From NCBI RefSeq assembly GCF_016019935.1, contig NZ_JAECMT010000003.1:788208-852207 (forward strand): a DNA stretch of 64,000 nt. The letters are read 5' to 3'. The notes beneath the pieces are model-generated. The model saw only the letters and a program-made list of their open reading frames with translations. It searched no databases and was not told the DNA's origin. Source of the DNA: Paenibacillus sp. GSMTC-2017. Its GTDB lineage: Bacteria; Bacillota; Bacilli; Paenibacillales; Paenibacillaceae. Position numbers and translations under genes: made by a program. Position 1 is the first letter of the stretch. Every line of letters starts with the position of its first letter. Positions 51,308 through 60,055 of the stretch are shown one piece after another.

Positions 51308-51556
51308 ATGAAACCAGCAGGTGTTGTAAGGAAAGTAGACCAGCTTGGACGTATTGTGCTTCCAAAATCATTGCGTAAACGATATTTAATGAACGAGGGC
51401 GACCCCGTTGAAATTTTCGTTCAAGGCGATCATATCATTCTTGAGAGATATCGTCCTAAATGCGTGTTTTGTGGTTCTATGAACGAAGTGCGTGATTTCA
51501 AAGAACGTTACGTTTGCGGAGAATGCATGGAAGAAATGGGATACTTGAAGCGCTAG
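51308..51556 (+). CDS. AbrB-family regulator with C-terminal zinc ribbon
   Basis: An 82-residue protein. Residues 1-50 form the swapped-hairpin AbrB/SpoVT DNA-binding domain: GVVRKVDQLGRIVLPKSLRKRYLMNEGDPVEIFV, very like B. subtilis AbrB. The C-terminus has two CxxC pairs (CVFC, CGEC), about 18 residues apart, which should bind zinc. Classical AbrB has a different C-terminal dimerisation domain. AbrB proteins are transition-state regulators of biofilm, competence and antibiotic genes; the role here is inferred. ATG 51308 is favoured by AGAGGTGA upstream. Confidence 0.82.
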   Translation: MKPAGVVRKVDQLGRIVLPKSLRKRYLMNEGDPVEIFVQGDHIILERYRPKCVFCGSMNEVRDFKERYVCGECMEEMGYLKR

Positions 51557-51604
51557 TCTTAGTATCTGGCCACATGATTAATCAAATGGCCTAAAGAAAA
51601 TGAA

Positions 51605-51657
51605 ATGAAGCTTCCAGAACTTAAGCTATGCTTAGTCCGGAAGCTTCATTTGTTTTT
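51605..51657 (+). terminator. Terminator after the AbrB-type gene
   Basis: ATGAAGCTTCC and GGAAGCTTCAT outer arms, with an inner TTAAGC/GCTTAG helix, then TTTGTTTTT. Confidence 0.82.
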
Positions 51658-51678
51658 GTGCAAATAGTGGGTAAGGAA

Positions 51679-51771
51679 TTAAAGCCCTTTAGATTTGTCA
51701 TCGTTATAGGAACTGGTGAGAATTGCGACTATAAACAAAATGAAGACGGTCATCACAATCAAAAAATTCAT
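51679..51771 (-). CDS. 30-residue membrane peptide, unknown function
   Basis: A short open frame beginning MNFLIVMTVFILFIVAILTS and ending in a charged tail with DDKSKGL. It is a single hydrophobic helix with a polar C-terminus. A strong GGAGGTG lies 8 bp before the ATG, and the frame is separate from neighbouring genes. It resembles the many short membrane peptides of spore formers but I can name no family. Confidence 0.6.
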   Translation of the reverse strand: MNFLIVMTVFILFIVAILTSSYNDDKSKGL

Positions 51772-51946
51772 TCTCTTCACACCTCCAATTAGCTAGTTAT
51801 ATTATAACCAACCATTACAAAAAAGAAAACTTTAAAAGTTGTGAACACATTGTTAACATAGAGGATATGAGTAAGGAAAGACAACCTGAGGTTAGTAGCC
51901 TTAGGTGTAAGTAAGAAACACACTATCCTTAAGGGGGAGCGCAATA

Positions 51947-53143
51947 ATGGAATATCGTTTTTCATCCAGAGTGTCACAACTTAAATCATCTGCAGTAAGG
52001 GATATCTTGAAACTAACGCAAGGTAAAGATATGATTTCATTCGCTGGAGGGCTTCCTGCAGAAGAGTTATTTCCTGTACAAGCGCTCCGTGAGGCAGCAG
52101 ATCGTGTATTACTTGCTGGTTCAAGTGCGCTGCAATATGGACTTACGGAAGGTTATCTTCCGCTTAGAGAACAGTTATGCGGTAGAATGGCTGCCAAAGG
52201 TATGAAGGTTACACCGGAGGAAATGATTTTAACTACTGGTTCGCAACAAGCCATTGATTTGTTAATTGGAGTATTGACCGAGCCAGGAGATACAATATTG
52301 GTGGAAAGACCGACTTATCTAGCGAGCCTACAAGTATTTGCTCTTCATGGCCTGAATGTCGTAGCTGCTGAAAGTGATGAGAATGGTATTATACCTGAAT
52401 CAGCAGAACAGCTTATTAAGCAGCACAAGCCGAAACTTCTATACGCGGTGCCGACATTTGGTAATCCAACAGGACGAGTATGGAGTATGGAACGTCGAGA
52501 GAAGATGCTTGCACTTTGTAAACAAAATGAAATGCTCATTATTGAAGATGATCCATATGGAGATATTAAATTTAGTGCAGAAGATCATTTCCCAACGCTA
52601 TTCTCACTAGAAGGTGGCGCTAAAGATAGTTCTGTCTTATATACAAGCACATTTTCCAAAACGGTAGCACCAGCGCTCCGCACAGGATGGGCAATTGGTG
52701 ACAGTCGAGTTATTCGAATGGTGGCTAAAGCGAAACAAGCTGCCGATTTGCATTCAAGCACGATGGATCAACAAATATTAAGCCAGTTGCTGAATCACTT
52801 CGATCTAGATGCCCATATCGCCTTAATTTCAAAAGAATACGGTGATCGAATGCTGGAGATGCATGGCCTTCTTAAGAAGGAAGCATTGCCAGATTTGAAT
52901 TGGGTTATGCCAAAGGGCGGCATGTTTATTTGGGTGGAACTGCCTGATGGGCTCGATGCTGAAGCTTTATTGCGATGTGCCGTTCAAAAAGGTGTTGCAT
53001 TTGTACCAGGTAGCTCCTTCTTTGCAGGTGATCCAGTGCGTAATACGTTACGTCTTAACTATACACATAATAAAGGCGAACGTACCGTTCATGGTATCGC
53101 CCGCCTAGTTGAAGCAATTGGTGAATTTACTGTTCGAAGTTAG
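51947..53143 (+). CDS. PLP-dependent aminotransferase, 2-aminoadipate transaminase-like
   Basis: A 398-residue fold-type I aminotransferase. It has the blocks ISFAGGLPAEELFP, LQYGLTEGYLPLREQLC, TTGSQQAIDLL, PTFGNPTGRVWS, DDPYGDIKF and the PLP lysine in YTSTFSKTVAPALRTGW. This subgroup matches the MocR catalytic domain without the GntR DNA-binding part and includes LysN-type aminoadipate and branched-chain aminotransferases. The true substrate cannot be told. The gene has an AAGGGGGAG ribosome binding site and overlaps the DUF2161 gene tail to tail by 17 bp. Confidence 0.85.
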   Translation: MEYRFSSRVSQLKSSAVRDILKLTQGKDMISFAGGLPAEELFPVQALREAADRVLLAGSSALQYGLTEGYLPLREQLCGRMAAKGMKVTPEEMILTTGSQQAIDLLIGVLTEPGDTILVERPTYLASLQVFALHGLNVVAAESDENGIIPESAEQLIKQHKPKLLYAVPTFGNPTGRVWSMERREKMLALCKQNEMLIIEDDPYGDIKFSAEDHFPTLFSLEGGAKDSSVLYTSTFSKTVAPALRTGWAIGDSRVIRMVAKAKQAADLHSSTMDQQILSQLLNHFDLDAHIALISKEYGDRMLEMHGLLKKEALPDLNWVMPKGGMFIWVELPDGLDAEALLRCAVQKGVAFVPGSSFFAGDPVRNTLRLNYTHNKGERTVHGIARLVEAIGEFTVRS

Positions 53144-53852
53144 TCTGAGTGATCCAATCTGACAGAACTTCTTTATATTGAATAAGTGCCTCAGCGCCCT
53201 GCGGAAGCAGGGCGTATTTGCCGCGTTCTATCTTGTGAAACCACCCATATTCATTATTCCGAAGCATGTTCCCGCTTTTACTATATCCAGTAAGCAACGC
53301 GACTTCTCGCGGAGCAGAAGGCCCCTTCTTCTGAAGCGCATAAGCGCAGCGTAACGCCTTTTCTCTATAAGCAGTGACCAATTTCCTGCCCGTACTTCCC
53401 CCGACGTTGTAATCGCCGCTACGCTCCTTGAACTCGGTTAGTAACCGTTCACGTTTTCGATGTCGTATTCCTCTTTGCGGAGGATCACCCGGTTCACATA
53501 ACCATTCAATGAACGGTGCTTTCGTTTTATAAAAGGTAACGGTCATAAGTCCCAGTCCAAGCATGCGGCAAAGCTCAGTTAAATCGCCAAAACGTTGATT
53601 ATGAGCACCACTCTTTTTTCGATTGCGTTCAACTGCAAGTACTACATTGCTATTTAAGCGAAGACGTACAATGCCTTGTAGCAGCAAGGCTAAAGTGAAC
53701 GTCTTTTTCATTTCAATAATAACAGTATCCGTATGATTCGGATGAAGGGCGACCATATCACAGTGCATCACTTCACTTTTTACGATATAGCCTCGTTCTT
53801 CATAATAACGTTTGATCGGGCTATACAGTTCTTCCTCAAGTTTTATAGCCAC
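53127..53852 (-). CDS. DUF2161 protein, PD-(D/E)XK nuclease-like
   Basis: A 241-residue protein recognised as the DUF2161 type. The N-terminal half looks like a restriction-endonuclease fold: Asp32 in MHCDMVALHP, followed by the E-x-K pair Glu47 and Lys49 in VIIEMKKTF. The C-terminal part is basic (RHRKRERLLTEFKERSGDYNVGG) and ends in a helix-turn-helix-like segment (APREVALLTGYSKSGNMLRNNEYGWFHKIERGKY). A standalone nuclease or DNA-binding role is an inference. It is convergent with the aminotransferase gene. Confidence 0.72.
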   Translation of the reverse strand: MAIKLEEELYSPIKRYYEERGYIVKSEVMHCDMVALHPNHTDTVIIEMKKTFTLALLLQGIVRLRLNSNVVLAVERNRKKSGAHNQRFGDLTELCRMLGLGLMTVTFYKTKAPFIEWLCEPGDPPQRGIRHRKRERLLTEFKERSGDYNVGGSTGRKLVTAYREKALRCAYALQKKGPSAPREVALLTGYSKSGNMLRNNEYGWFHKIERGKYALLPQGAEALIQYKEVLSDWITQTNFEQ

Positions 53853-53965
53853 TTTCGCCTGCTCCTTCCCGCAATAAAAACACCAAAGTCAATTTTGTTG
53901 CCCTCATTATACCAAAGGAAAACAGGGCTATGTCGATATTTAACGGATGACAGAATAAAATAGTG

Positions 53966-53996
53966 GTCAATTTCCTAGTGGAATAAGCATAGGTAT
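53966..53996 (+). promoter_or_regulatory. Candidate sigma-E promoter upstream of prkA
   Basis: GTCAATTT at 53966-53973 and CATAGGTAT at 53988-53996 with a 14-bp spacer partly match sigma-E elements. prkA is transcribed in sporulation in B. subtilis. The match is weaker than at spoVR. Confidence 0.35.
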
Positions 53997-54097
53997 GTAA
54001 TACTTCAAAAAAAGTTGGGCCACGTGGTCAATGATTGGAATTAATCCCGAGCGGAGAAAGAATAGCAGAGAATGGAACCGATGGGAGGAGGCACGGC

Positions 54098-55993
54098 ATG
54101 GACATTTTCAAACGATTATCAGAATATCAAGCGGAGAGTGAAAGGCTGGCGTGGACTGGGACTTTCAAGGAGTATACGGAGCATCTGAGGAAGGATCCCT
54201 CCCCAGCCATGACCGCGCATGCACGCGTTTATGAAATGATTGAATCGTATGGGGTCGAGGATGTTGGTGGGTACAAATCGTATAAGTTTTTTGAGCAAGA
54301 AATTTTTGGTTTGGATCGTGCAGTAGAGAAGTTAGTGGAGGAGTATTTCCATTCCGCAGCTAGGCGGCTTGACGTTCGCAAACGTATTTTGTTGTTGATG
54401 GGACCTGTCAGTGGAGGGAAATCAACGATAGTTACAATGCTTAAGAAAGGTCTCGAGCGATTTTCGAGAACAGAGCGAGGGGCAGTTTATGCGATTAAAG
54501 GCTGCCCAATGCACGAAGATCCTCTACATCTCATTCCACATGAGCTAAGACCTGAGATTGAAAAAGAATTAGGCGTTCGAATTGAAGGGAATTTATGTCC
54601 GTCTTGTCAAATGAGGCTGCAAAGCGAATATGGTGCAAATATCGAAAATGTGCTGGTTGAGAGGGTATTCATATCTGAGGATAACCGTGTAGGTATCGGT
54701 ACCTTTAGTCCTTCTGATCCGAAATCACAAGACATAGCTGATCTGACGGGTAGTATCGACTTTTCAACCATTACTGAATTTGGATCAGAATCCGATCCAC
54801 GGGCATACCGATTTGATGGAGAATTAAACAAGGCGAATCGGGGTTTAATGGAGTTTCAGGAGATGCTAAAGTGTGATGAGAAGTTTTTATGGAATTTGCT
54901 CTCATTGACGCAAGAAGGGAATTTTAAAGCGGGAAGATTTGCCCTAATTAGCGCCGATGAACTTATAATCGCTCATACCAATGAATCAGAATATAAGTCA
55001 TTTATTAGCAACAAAAAGAATGAAGCGCTCCAGTCGAGAATGATCGTTATGCCGATCCCCTACAATTTAAAGGTTTCTGAGGAAGAGAAAATATATGCTA
55101 AGTTGATTTCACATAGTGATATGCGCCATATCCATATTGCTCCACATGCTCTTAAAGCAGCAGCGATCTTCTCGATATTAACAAGGCTGAAGGAAACGAA
55201 AAAACAAGGGATGGATCTAGTTAAGAAGATGCGTCTATATGACGGCCAAGAGGTCGAAGGGTTTAAGGAAGCCGACTTAAAAGAAATGCAGAATGAGTAT
55301 GTAGAAGAAGGTATGTCAGGCATTGATCCTCGTTATGTCATCAACCGTATTTCTAGCGCGCTCATTAAGCAGGATATGCAATGTATAAACGCGCTGGATG
55401 TGCTTAGAGCACTTAAAGATGGTTTGGATCAGCATCCATCCATTACGAAGGATGAGCGCGAGCGTTATTTGAATTTTATTTCGATTGCACGTAAAGAGTA
55501 TGATGGATTAGCCAAAAAAGAAATCCAAAAGGCGTTTGTTTATTCCTTTGAGGAATCTGCACGTACTTTATTTGAAAATTACTTAGATAATATTGAATCC
55601 TATTGTAACTGGGCAAAGATCAAAGATCCTTTGACCGGTGAGGAAATGGACCCGGATGAAAGGCTTATGCGTTCTATCGAGGAACAGATTGGCGTATCGG
55701 AAAATGCTAAAAAAGCGTTCCGTGAAGAAATTTTGATCCGAATTTCCTCTTATTCACGTAAAGGTAAAAAGTTTGATTTCACTAGTCATGAACGTTTACG
55801 GGAAGCAGTAGAGAAAAAGCTGTTTGCGGATTTGAAAGATATTGTTAAAATAACGACGTCAACAAAAACGCCAGACGAAAGCCAATTGAAACGTATTAAT
55901 GAAGTAACAAAGCGACTTATAGATGAACATCTATACTGCCCGGTGTGTGCAAATGAACTGTTAAGGTACGTAGGAAGCTTGCTTAATAGATAG
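54098..55993 (+). CDS. prkA: PrkA, serine protein kinase / AAA+ ATPase of sporulation
   Basis: A 631-residue protein, the same length as B. subtilis PrkA. It has an N-terminal AAA+ domain with Walker A GPVSGGKS at residues 102-109 and LLLMGP before it, a zinc-like cluster (CPMHEDPLHLIP with NLCPSCQ), and a C-terminal PrkA domain. It was described as a serine kinase and later as an ATP-dependent protease-like AAA+ protein acting in sporulation. GGAGGAGG before ATG 54098 decides the start against the longer frame from 54035. The usual partner yhbH is not adjacent; spoVR lies 2.5 kb downstream on the other strand. Confidence 0.93.
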   Translation: MDIFKRLSEYQAESERLAWTGTFKEYTEHLRKDPSPAMTAHARVYEMIESYGVEDVGGYKSYKFFEQEIFGLDRAVEKLVEEYFHSAARRLDVRKRILLLMGPVSGGKSTIVTMLKKGLERFSRTERGAVYAIKGCPMHEDPLHLIPHELRPEIEKELGVRIEGNLCPSCQMRLQSEYGANIENVLVERVFISEDNRVGIGTFSPSDPKSQDIADLTGSIDFSTITEFGSESDPRAYRFDGELNKANRGLMEFQEMLKCDEKFLWNLLSLTQEGNFKAGRFALISADELIIAHTNESEYKSFISNKKNEALQSRMIVMPIPYNLKVSEEEKIYAKLISHSDMRHIHIAPHALKAAAIFSILTRLKETKKQGMDLVKKMRLYDGQEVEGFKEADLKEMQNEYVEEGMSGIDPRYVINRISSALIKQDMQCINALDVLRALKDGLDQHPSITKDERERYLNFISIARKEYDGLAKKEIQKAFVYSFEESARTLFENYLDNIESYCNWAKIKDPLTGEEMDPDERLMRSIEEQIGVSENAKKAFREEILIRISSYSRKGKKFDFTSHERLREAVEKKLFADLKDIVKITTSTKTPDESQLKRINEVTKRLIDEHLYCPVCANELLRYVGSLLNR

Positions 55994-56000
55994 TTTGAAT

Positions 56001-56036
56001 TTAGCCTTCGCCTTATATTGGGTGAAGGCTTTTTCA
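56001..56036 (+). terminator. Terminator after prkA
   Basis: AGCCTTCGCC and GGTGAAGGCT arms followed by TTTTT. Confidence 0.88.
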
Positions 56037-56137
56037 TTTGAGAAGGAAATAAAGTGAAAGGGTTGTCTGACTCTAGTATAATGTCGATATAATAGTATAC
56101 ATATCATAAATCATATCGCAGAAGGAGTCGTATTCTA

Positions 56138-57142
56138 TTGATTAATGTATCTGCAGATCGACGCAAACAGCTGGAATATACCGGGATTGGAGAGCAGGAT
56201 TTGAAATTTCTGAGAGAGCTCAGACCTGTTTTTCAAAAAATAGTAGATGAGGTTGTAGAACGGTTTTATGACAAAATTCAGGAACAACCAGAGCTCGTTG
56301 CATTAATCGCTAAAGTAAGTAATGTGGAAAGATTAAAGGAAACACAAAGAGTTTATTGGATGTCACTTGCAGAAGGCGTAATTGACCAATCCTTTATCGA
56401 AAATAGAATTCGTATTGGTGCGGTGCATTCACGAATCGGATTAACGACGGACTGGTATCTAGGCACATATATGACTTATTTAGATATCGCAACGGATGTG
56501 CTCAGAAGAGTAGTTCCGGATCAATGGCATGCTGTTGTATTTGCACTAACTAAGATGTTTAACTTAGATTCGCAATATGTACTGGAAGCGTACAATCAGC
56601 ATGAACAATTTCGTATACAAGAGCTGGCTGATTCACGATCCAGTATGTTGTTTACAGTAACGAATGCTGTTGCGGAACTTGCTTCCCTAATGGTGGAGCT
56701 GGATGAAGGTGCTCAAGTAATCGCAGCGACTGCACTATCTACATCTCATTCCCAAGATAAAACACATACATTGTTAGGAGAGCTCCGTAAAGAGGTAGAC
56801 GGAATTCAAGAGATGGGAAGTCTTATACGTGGGTTGTCAGATCAAACGCATTTGCTTGGCTTAAATGCAGCTATTGAAGCAGCTAGAGCTGGAGAACATG
56901 GACGCGGTTTTGAAGTTGTAGCAAATGAAGTGCGTAAACTAGCATCATCATCACGTCATGCACTCGAAGGTATTCAAACGAAGTTGTCAGAGATTGAGAA
57001 GAAGCTCCGTGAAGTTCGACAAGAATCTGAGCAAACATCTATTGAAGCTAGAAACCAAGCAGCTCGTTCGCAAGAACTCGCATCATTTGTGCAAATGGTG
57101 GACAAGGTTACGAAGGATCTGCAAGAGTTAAATAAGTCGTAA
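56138..57142 (+). CDS. Globin-coupled sensor (HemAT-like) with short MCP signalling domain
   Basis: A 334-residue soluble protein. Residues about 1-165 form the sensor globin with the proximal heme ligand His97 in [18 protein letters not shown]. The C-terminus is a methyl-accepting chemotaxis signalling domain with the hairpin tip [35 protein letters not shown]. No membrane segment is present. B. subtilis HemAT, an oxygen sensor for aerotaxis, has 432 residues; this version is about 100 shorter in the signalling part. The start is TTG 56138 with GAAGGAG. It probably signals oxygen to CheA, but no che genes are nearby. Confidence 0.87.
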   Translation: MINVSADRRKQLEYTGIGEQDLKFLRELRPVFQKIVDEVVERFYDKIQEQPELVALIAKVSNVERLKETQRVYWMSLAEGVIDQSFIENRIRIGAVHSRIGLTTDWYLGTYMTYLDIATDVLRRVVPDQWHAVVFALTKMFNLDSQYVLEAYNQHEQFRIQELADSRSSMLFTVTNAVAELASLMVELDEGAQVIAATALSTSHSQDKTHTLLGELRKEVDGIQEMGSLIRGLSDQTHLLGLNAAIEAARAGEHGRGFEVVANEVRKLASSSRHALEGIQTKLSEIEKKLREVRQESEQTSIEARNQAARSQELASFVQMVDKVTKDLQELNKS

Positions 57143-57219
57143 ACGTAGTTGAATGTAGCTACGATGTATATTTATACGGCCTCTGTAAATGTTAAAAGCA
57201 TATACGGAGGTGTTTGAGT

Positions 57220-57765
57220 ATGAAAATTCATGTAAAAACGGTTATGTCCGCTTTGTTGTTAGGAGGAATATTAGCTACAGCTAGCGGTTGTACGTCCGGT
57301 CAAACTAATCACAATGAACGAGGTACAGTCAAACCTAACGGATTTGCTACGCCAAGTCAAATGCCTCATGTCGCTAATAAGACAACTCCAAATGACAAAC
57401 ATAAACTGCATTTAAGCAGTAAAAATTACGATGAAGTAGGACGGATTAACCGTAATCAGCTTGCACGTATTGTTGTGCAAGTTCCAGGAGTAGAGCATGC
57501 TGACGTAGTCATGAACAGCACTGATGTTTTAGTAGGAATTGGAATTGATAACATTGGTAAGCGTAAAATTATTGAGAAGCAAGTTTATTCTGCGCTACAA
57601 TGGCAATATCCAGAGTATAAGTATTATGTTACTTCGGATGAAGAATTGCATAAGAAAATCATTGCTGTCAATGAAAGAGCGGAAAATGGCTACAACACTC
57701 AACTGTTTGATCAAGACATTTCTGCTATAGCCAAGGCTATTGCTTACTCACAGACGAAACCTTAA
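57220..57765 (+). CDS. YhcN/YlaJ-family sporulation lipoprotein
   Basis: A 181-residue lipoprotein: the signal peptide ends in the lipobox ASGC at about residues 21-24. A polar linker leads to the conserved domain with LARIVVQVPGVEHADVVMNSTDVLVGIGID. YhcN and YlaJ are found in the spore inner membrane and relate to germination in Bacillus. GGAGGTG 7 bp before ATG 57220 fixes the start; the TTG at 57214 is too close. Confidence 0.85.
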   Translation: MKIHVKTVMSALLLGGILATASGCTSGQTNHNERGTVKPNGFATPSQMPHVANKTTPNDKHKLHLSSKNYDEVGRINRNQLARIVVQVPGVEHADVVMNSTDVLVGIGIDNIGKRKIIEKQVYSALQWQYPEYKYYVTSDEELHKKIIAVNERAENGYNTQLFDQDISAIAKAIAYSQTKP

Positions 57766-57773
57766 TTTAAGAA

Positions 57774-57824
57774 AGAAACCTTCAGTTTCGACTATCTCAG
57801 TCGTCACTGAAGGTTTCTTGTTAT
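57774..57824 (+). terminator. Terminator after the YhcN-like gene
   Basis: AGAAACCTTCAG and CTGAAGGTTTCT form a 12-bp stem, with a nested CGACT/AGTCG helix. Confidence 0.8.
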
Positions 57825-57846
57825 ATGGAGCTAAGTTGATGCCAAA

Positions 57847-58323
57847 TTAAGCACGATCGCGATCGCGACTTCTCATACCAGCTAGGCCGAATAATCCAAG
57901 TAAACCAAGCCAGCCCCAGCTAAATCCTCTAGTTGCTTTTGTAGTTGCAGTCGTTCGGTAATGTCCATTGTTCAAAGCTTTTGTTCGATGTGTATTCGTA
58001 TTGTATGCATCGTAATCACGTACACCATACGTGCGATTGCCATAATCCGTAGGCGTAGTTACACGATTCAAATTTGTTTCAGTATTCGTTACTCCACGAT
58101 TAATGTCGGTTTCGACCCGATTAGTGGCACGATTGACATCATATTTCAAATTGTTGTAACCACGGTTGATGTCCTGTGTAAGAGTGTTGTTCGTTCCATT
58201 CGTTGTCACATTGACTTTGGCATTCGGATCCACGGCACTATACTCCGTAGCATTAGCGGCTGGCATTGCAAATACGAATGTGAAACATGCCATAATAATA
58301 GTTAATAATCCTGCTTTTTTCAT
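57847..58323 (-). CDS. Secreted WGxxGxxG-type protein
   Basis: A 158-residue exported protein: signal peptide to about ANA (residue 25), a mature region dominated by Asn/Thr/Asp/Arg with repeated units (DINRGYNNLKYDVNRATNRVETDINRGVTNTETNLNR), then the C-terminal segment FSWGWLGLLGLFGLAGMRSRDRDR. That last segment, a short glycine-spaced hydrophobic helix followed by basic residues, matches the WGxxGxxG C-terminal pattern and looks like a sorting or anchoring signal. Its partner processing enzyme, if any, is not visible here. Function unknown. Confidence 0.75.
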   Translation of the reverse strand: MKKAGLLTIIMACFTFVFAMPAANATEYSAVDPNAKVNVTTNGTNNTLTQDINRGYNNLKYDVNRATNRVETDINRGVTNTETNLNRVTTPTDYGNRTYGVRDYDAYNTNTHRTKALNNGHYRTTATTKATRGFSWGWLGLLGLFGLAGMRSRDRDRA

Positions 58324-58440
58324 GTTGTGCGAACATCCCTCTCTGCGTTGGTTTTGGTTTCGGGCTTATGTTTGTCTAAATCGCTCCACCATATGCAAAC
58401 CTGTAATCCACAGAAGGATGGTAAGTTTTTTTGCTAGGTA

Positions 58441-59892
58441 TTACACGAACTTTCGGCTCGTTTTTTTCCCGTCACAGCTGAAGATGATTCGTTTATCTTC
58501 AACCACCGTTTCAAGATGAACGTTTTTCCCCCACAACTGGACAACATAAGGTAGTGTACGCTCCACGTACTTGAGATCAAGCTCTGTACCTTCAAATTGA
58601 TGAATCAAATATAGCTCTCCAACTTGATTGAAGTCGCCATCTTTGACGAACAAGCTTGGGAAACCTCCATTAACCTTGGAATAAACCAACTGATCACGAA
58701 TTTTCTCCCATGATTTGTCCGTTATTTTCCACTCAGGGCCCTTTTTCTCAAAGATGTAAAGATCGAGTTCATCTACGAGCTCCTTAGTTAAATAATTACG
58801 AAGGAACGAGATGTCCGAGTCATATTCTCTAACTTCAAAAATTTTCTCCTTACCTTTACCTGGCACACGATGATATCGCTCTTGTTCTTCCTTTGTTGGA
58901 TTATCCCACCTGCGCTCAATATCTTCAAAGATCTTTAGACCAAGATAATAAGGATTGAGGCTGTTCCGAGAAGGAACGACTACAGATGAGTTAAGTTTGG
59001 CGAACTCAATTGTTTCGTCGCTTGTCAGATCCATTTCACGCAAGATGCGTTGATGCCAGTAGGAAGCCCAGCCTTCGTTCATAATTTTCGTCTCGATCTG
59101 CGGCCAGAAGTACAACATTTCATCACGCAGCATCGTTAATATATCGCGTTGCCAATCTTCCAAAATAGGAGAGTACTCCTCGATAAACCAAATGATGTCC
59201 TTTTCTGGTTTTGGAGGAAACCGTTTCGCCTCTAACTCCTGTGCATCTGTAAGTGCTGTGGCTTTTGCTACAGCTTCTAAATCAAGATCCCACAAGTCTT
59301 CAAAGCTGGTGTTCGGCAATTGCCCTGAGGAGCCTTTATTTTGTTTTTGGTTCATTTCGATATACCGCTTCTTATCGAGTTGGTAAGGTTTAATAAGAGT
59401 CGGGTCAACATGTTCTTGAATAGCAAGGATGGCATCTATAAACTTTTCCACAGCTTCTCTGCCATATTGCATCTCGTATTGGTGAATCCGGTCAGCGGTG
59501 GCAGACATACTCTCCACCATGTTGCGGTTAGAAACGCCGAATCGAGCGTTGTTTTTGAAGAAATCACAATGTGCCAGTACATGCGCAACAATTAATTTAT
59601 TTTGGATGAGAGAGTTACCTTCCAGAAGAAAGGCATAACATGGATTAGAGTTGATGACGAGTTCATAAATTTTGCTCAGGCCAAAATCATATTGCATCTT
59701 CATCTTATTAAATGTTTTTCCGAAGCTCCAGTGGCTAAACCGAGTCGGCATACCGTATGCACCGAACGTATAGATGATGTCAGCAGGACATATCTCATAG
59801 CGCATTTGGTAGAAGTCTAGACCAAATCCTTGCGCAATTTCAGTTATCTCATCAATGGCCCGCTCAAGCTTGCGCATATCATCTTGCTTCAT
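58441..59892 (-). CDS. spoVR: SpoVR-family protein
   Basis: A 483-residue soluble protein of the SpoVR/YcgB family, needed for normal spore cortex formation in B. subtilis. Family blocks: [62 protein letters not shown] and [12 protein letters not shown], whose His and Glu residues look metal-binding. ATG 59892 lies 7 bp after GGAGGG. A sigma-E-type promoter sits at 59930-59960. SpoVR, PrkA and YhbH form a functional group in many bacteria; here prkA is close but on the other strand. Confidence 0.94.
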   Translation of the reverse strand: MKQDDMRKLERAIDEITEIAQGFGLDFYQMRYEICPADIIYTFGAYGMPTRFSHWSFGKTFNKMKMQYDFGLSKIYELVINSNPCYAFLLEGNSLIQNKLIVAHVLAHCDFFKNNARFGVSNRNMVESMSATADRIHQYEMQYGREAVEKFIDAILAIQEHVDPTLIKPYQLDKKRYIEMNQKQNKGSSGQLPNTSFEDLWDLDLEAVAKATALTDAQELEAKRFPPKPEKDIIWFIEEYSPILEDWQRDILTMLRDEMLYFWPQIETKIMNEGWASYWHQRILREMDLTSDETIEFAKLNSSVVVPSRNSLNPYYLGLKIFEDIERRWDNPTKEEQERYHRVPGKGKEKIFEVREYDSDISFLRNYLTKELVDELDLYIFEKKGPEWKITDKSWEKIRDQLVYSKVNGGFPSLFVKDGDFNQVGELYLIHQFEGTELDLKYVERTLPYVVQLWGKNVHLETVVEDKRIIFSCDGKKTSRKFV

Positions 59893-59929
59893 CAATCATC
59901 CCTCCGTATAGGTAAATCCGTTTCATACC

Positions 59930-59960
59930 ATATGTATGTTTAACACGGTAGAGATATGAG
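59930..59960 (-). promoter_or_regulatory. Sigma-E-type promoter of spoVR
   Basis: On the minus strand CTCATATC (59953-59960) and CATACATAT (59930-59938) are 14 bp apart, closely matching sigma-E elements, 38 bp before the start codon. This fits mother-cell expression known for spoVR. Confidence 0.65.
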
Positions 59961-60055
59961 GGCAAACAGAAACTAGATAATATAGAAGGGATAATACGAT
60001 AAATGTCGAATATGTAATTTAGTAGTAATATGGAAGTGCATCTTTTGAATTATGC

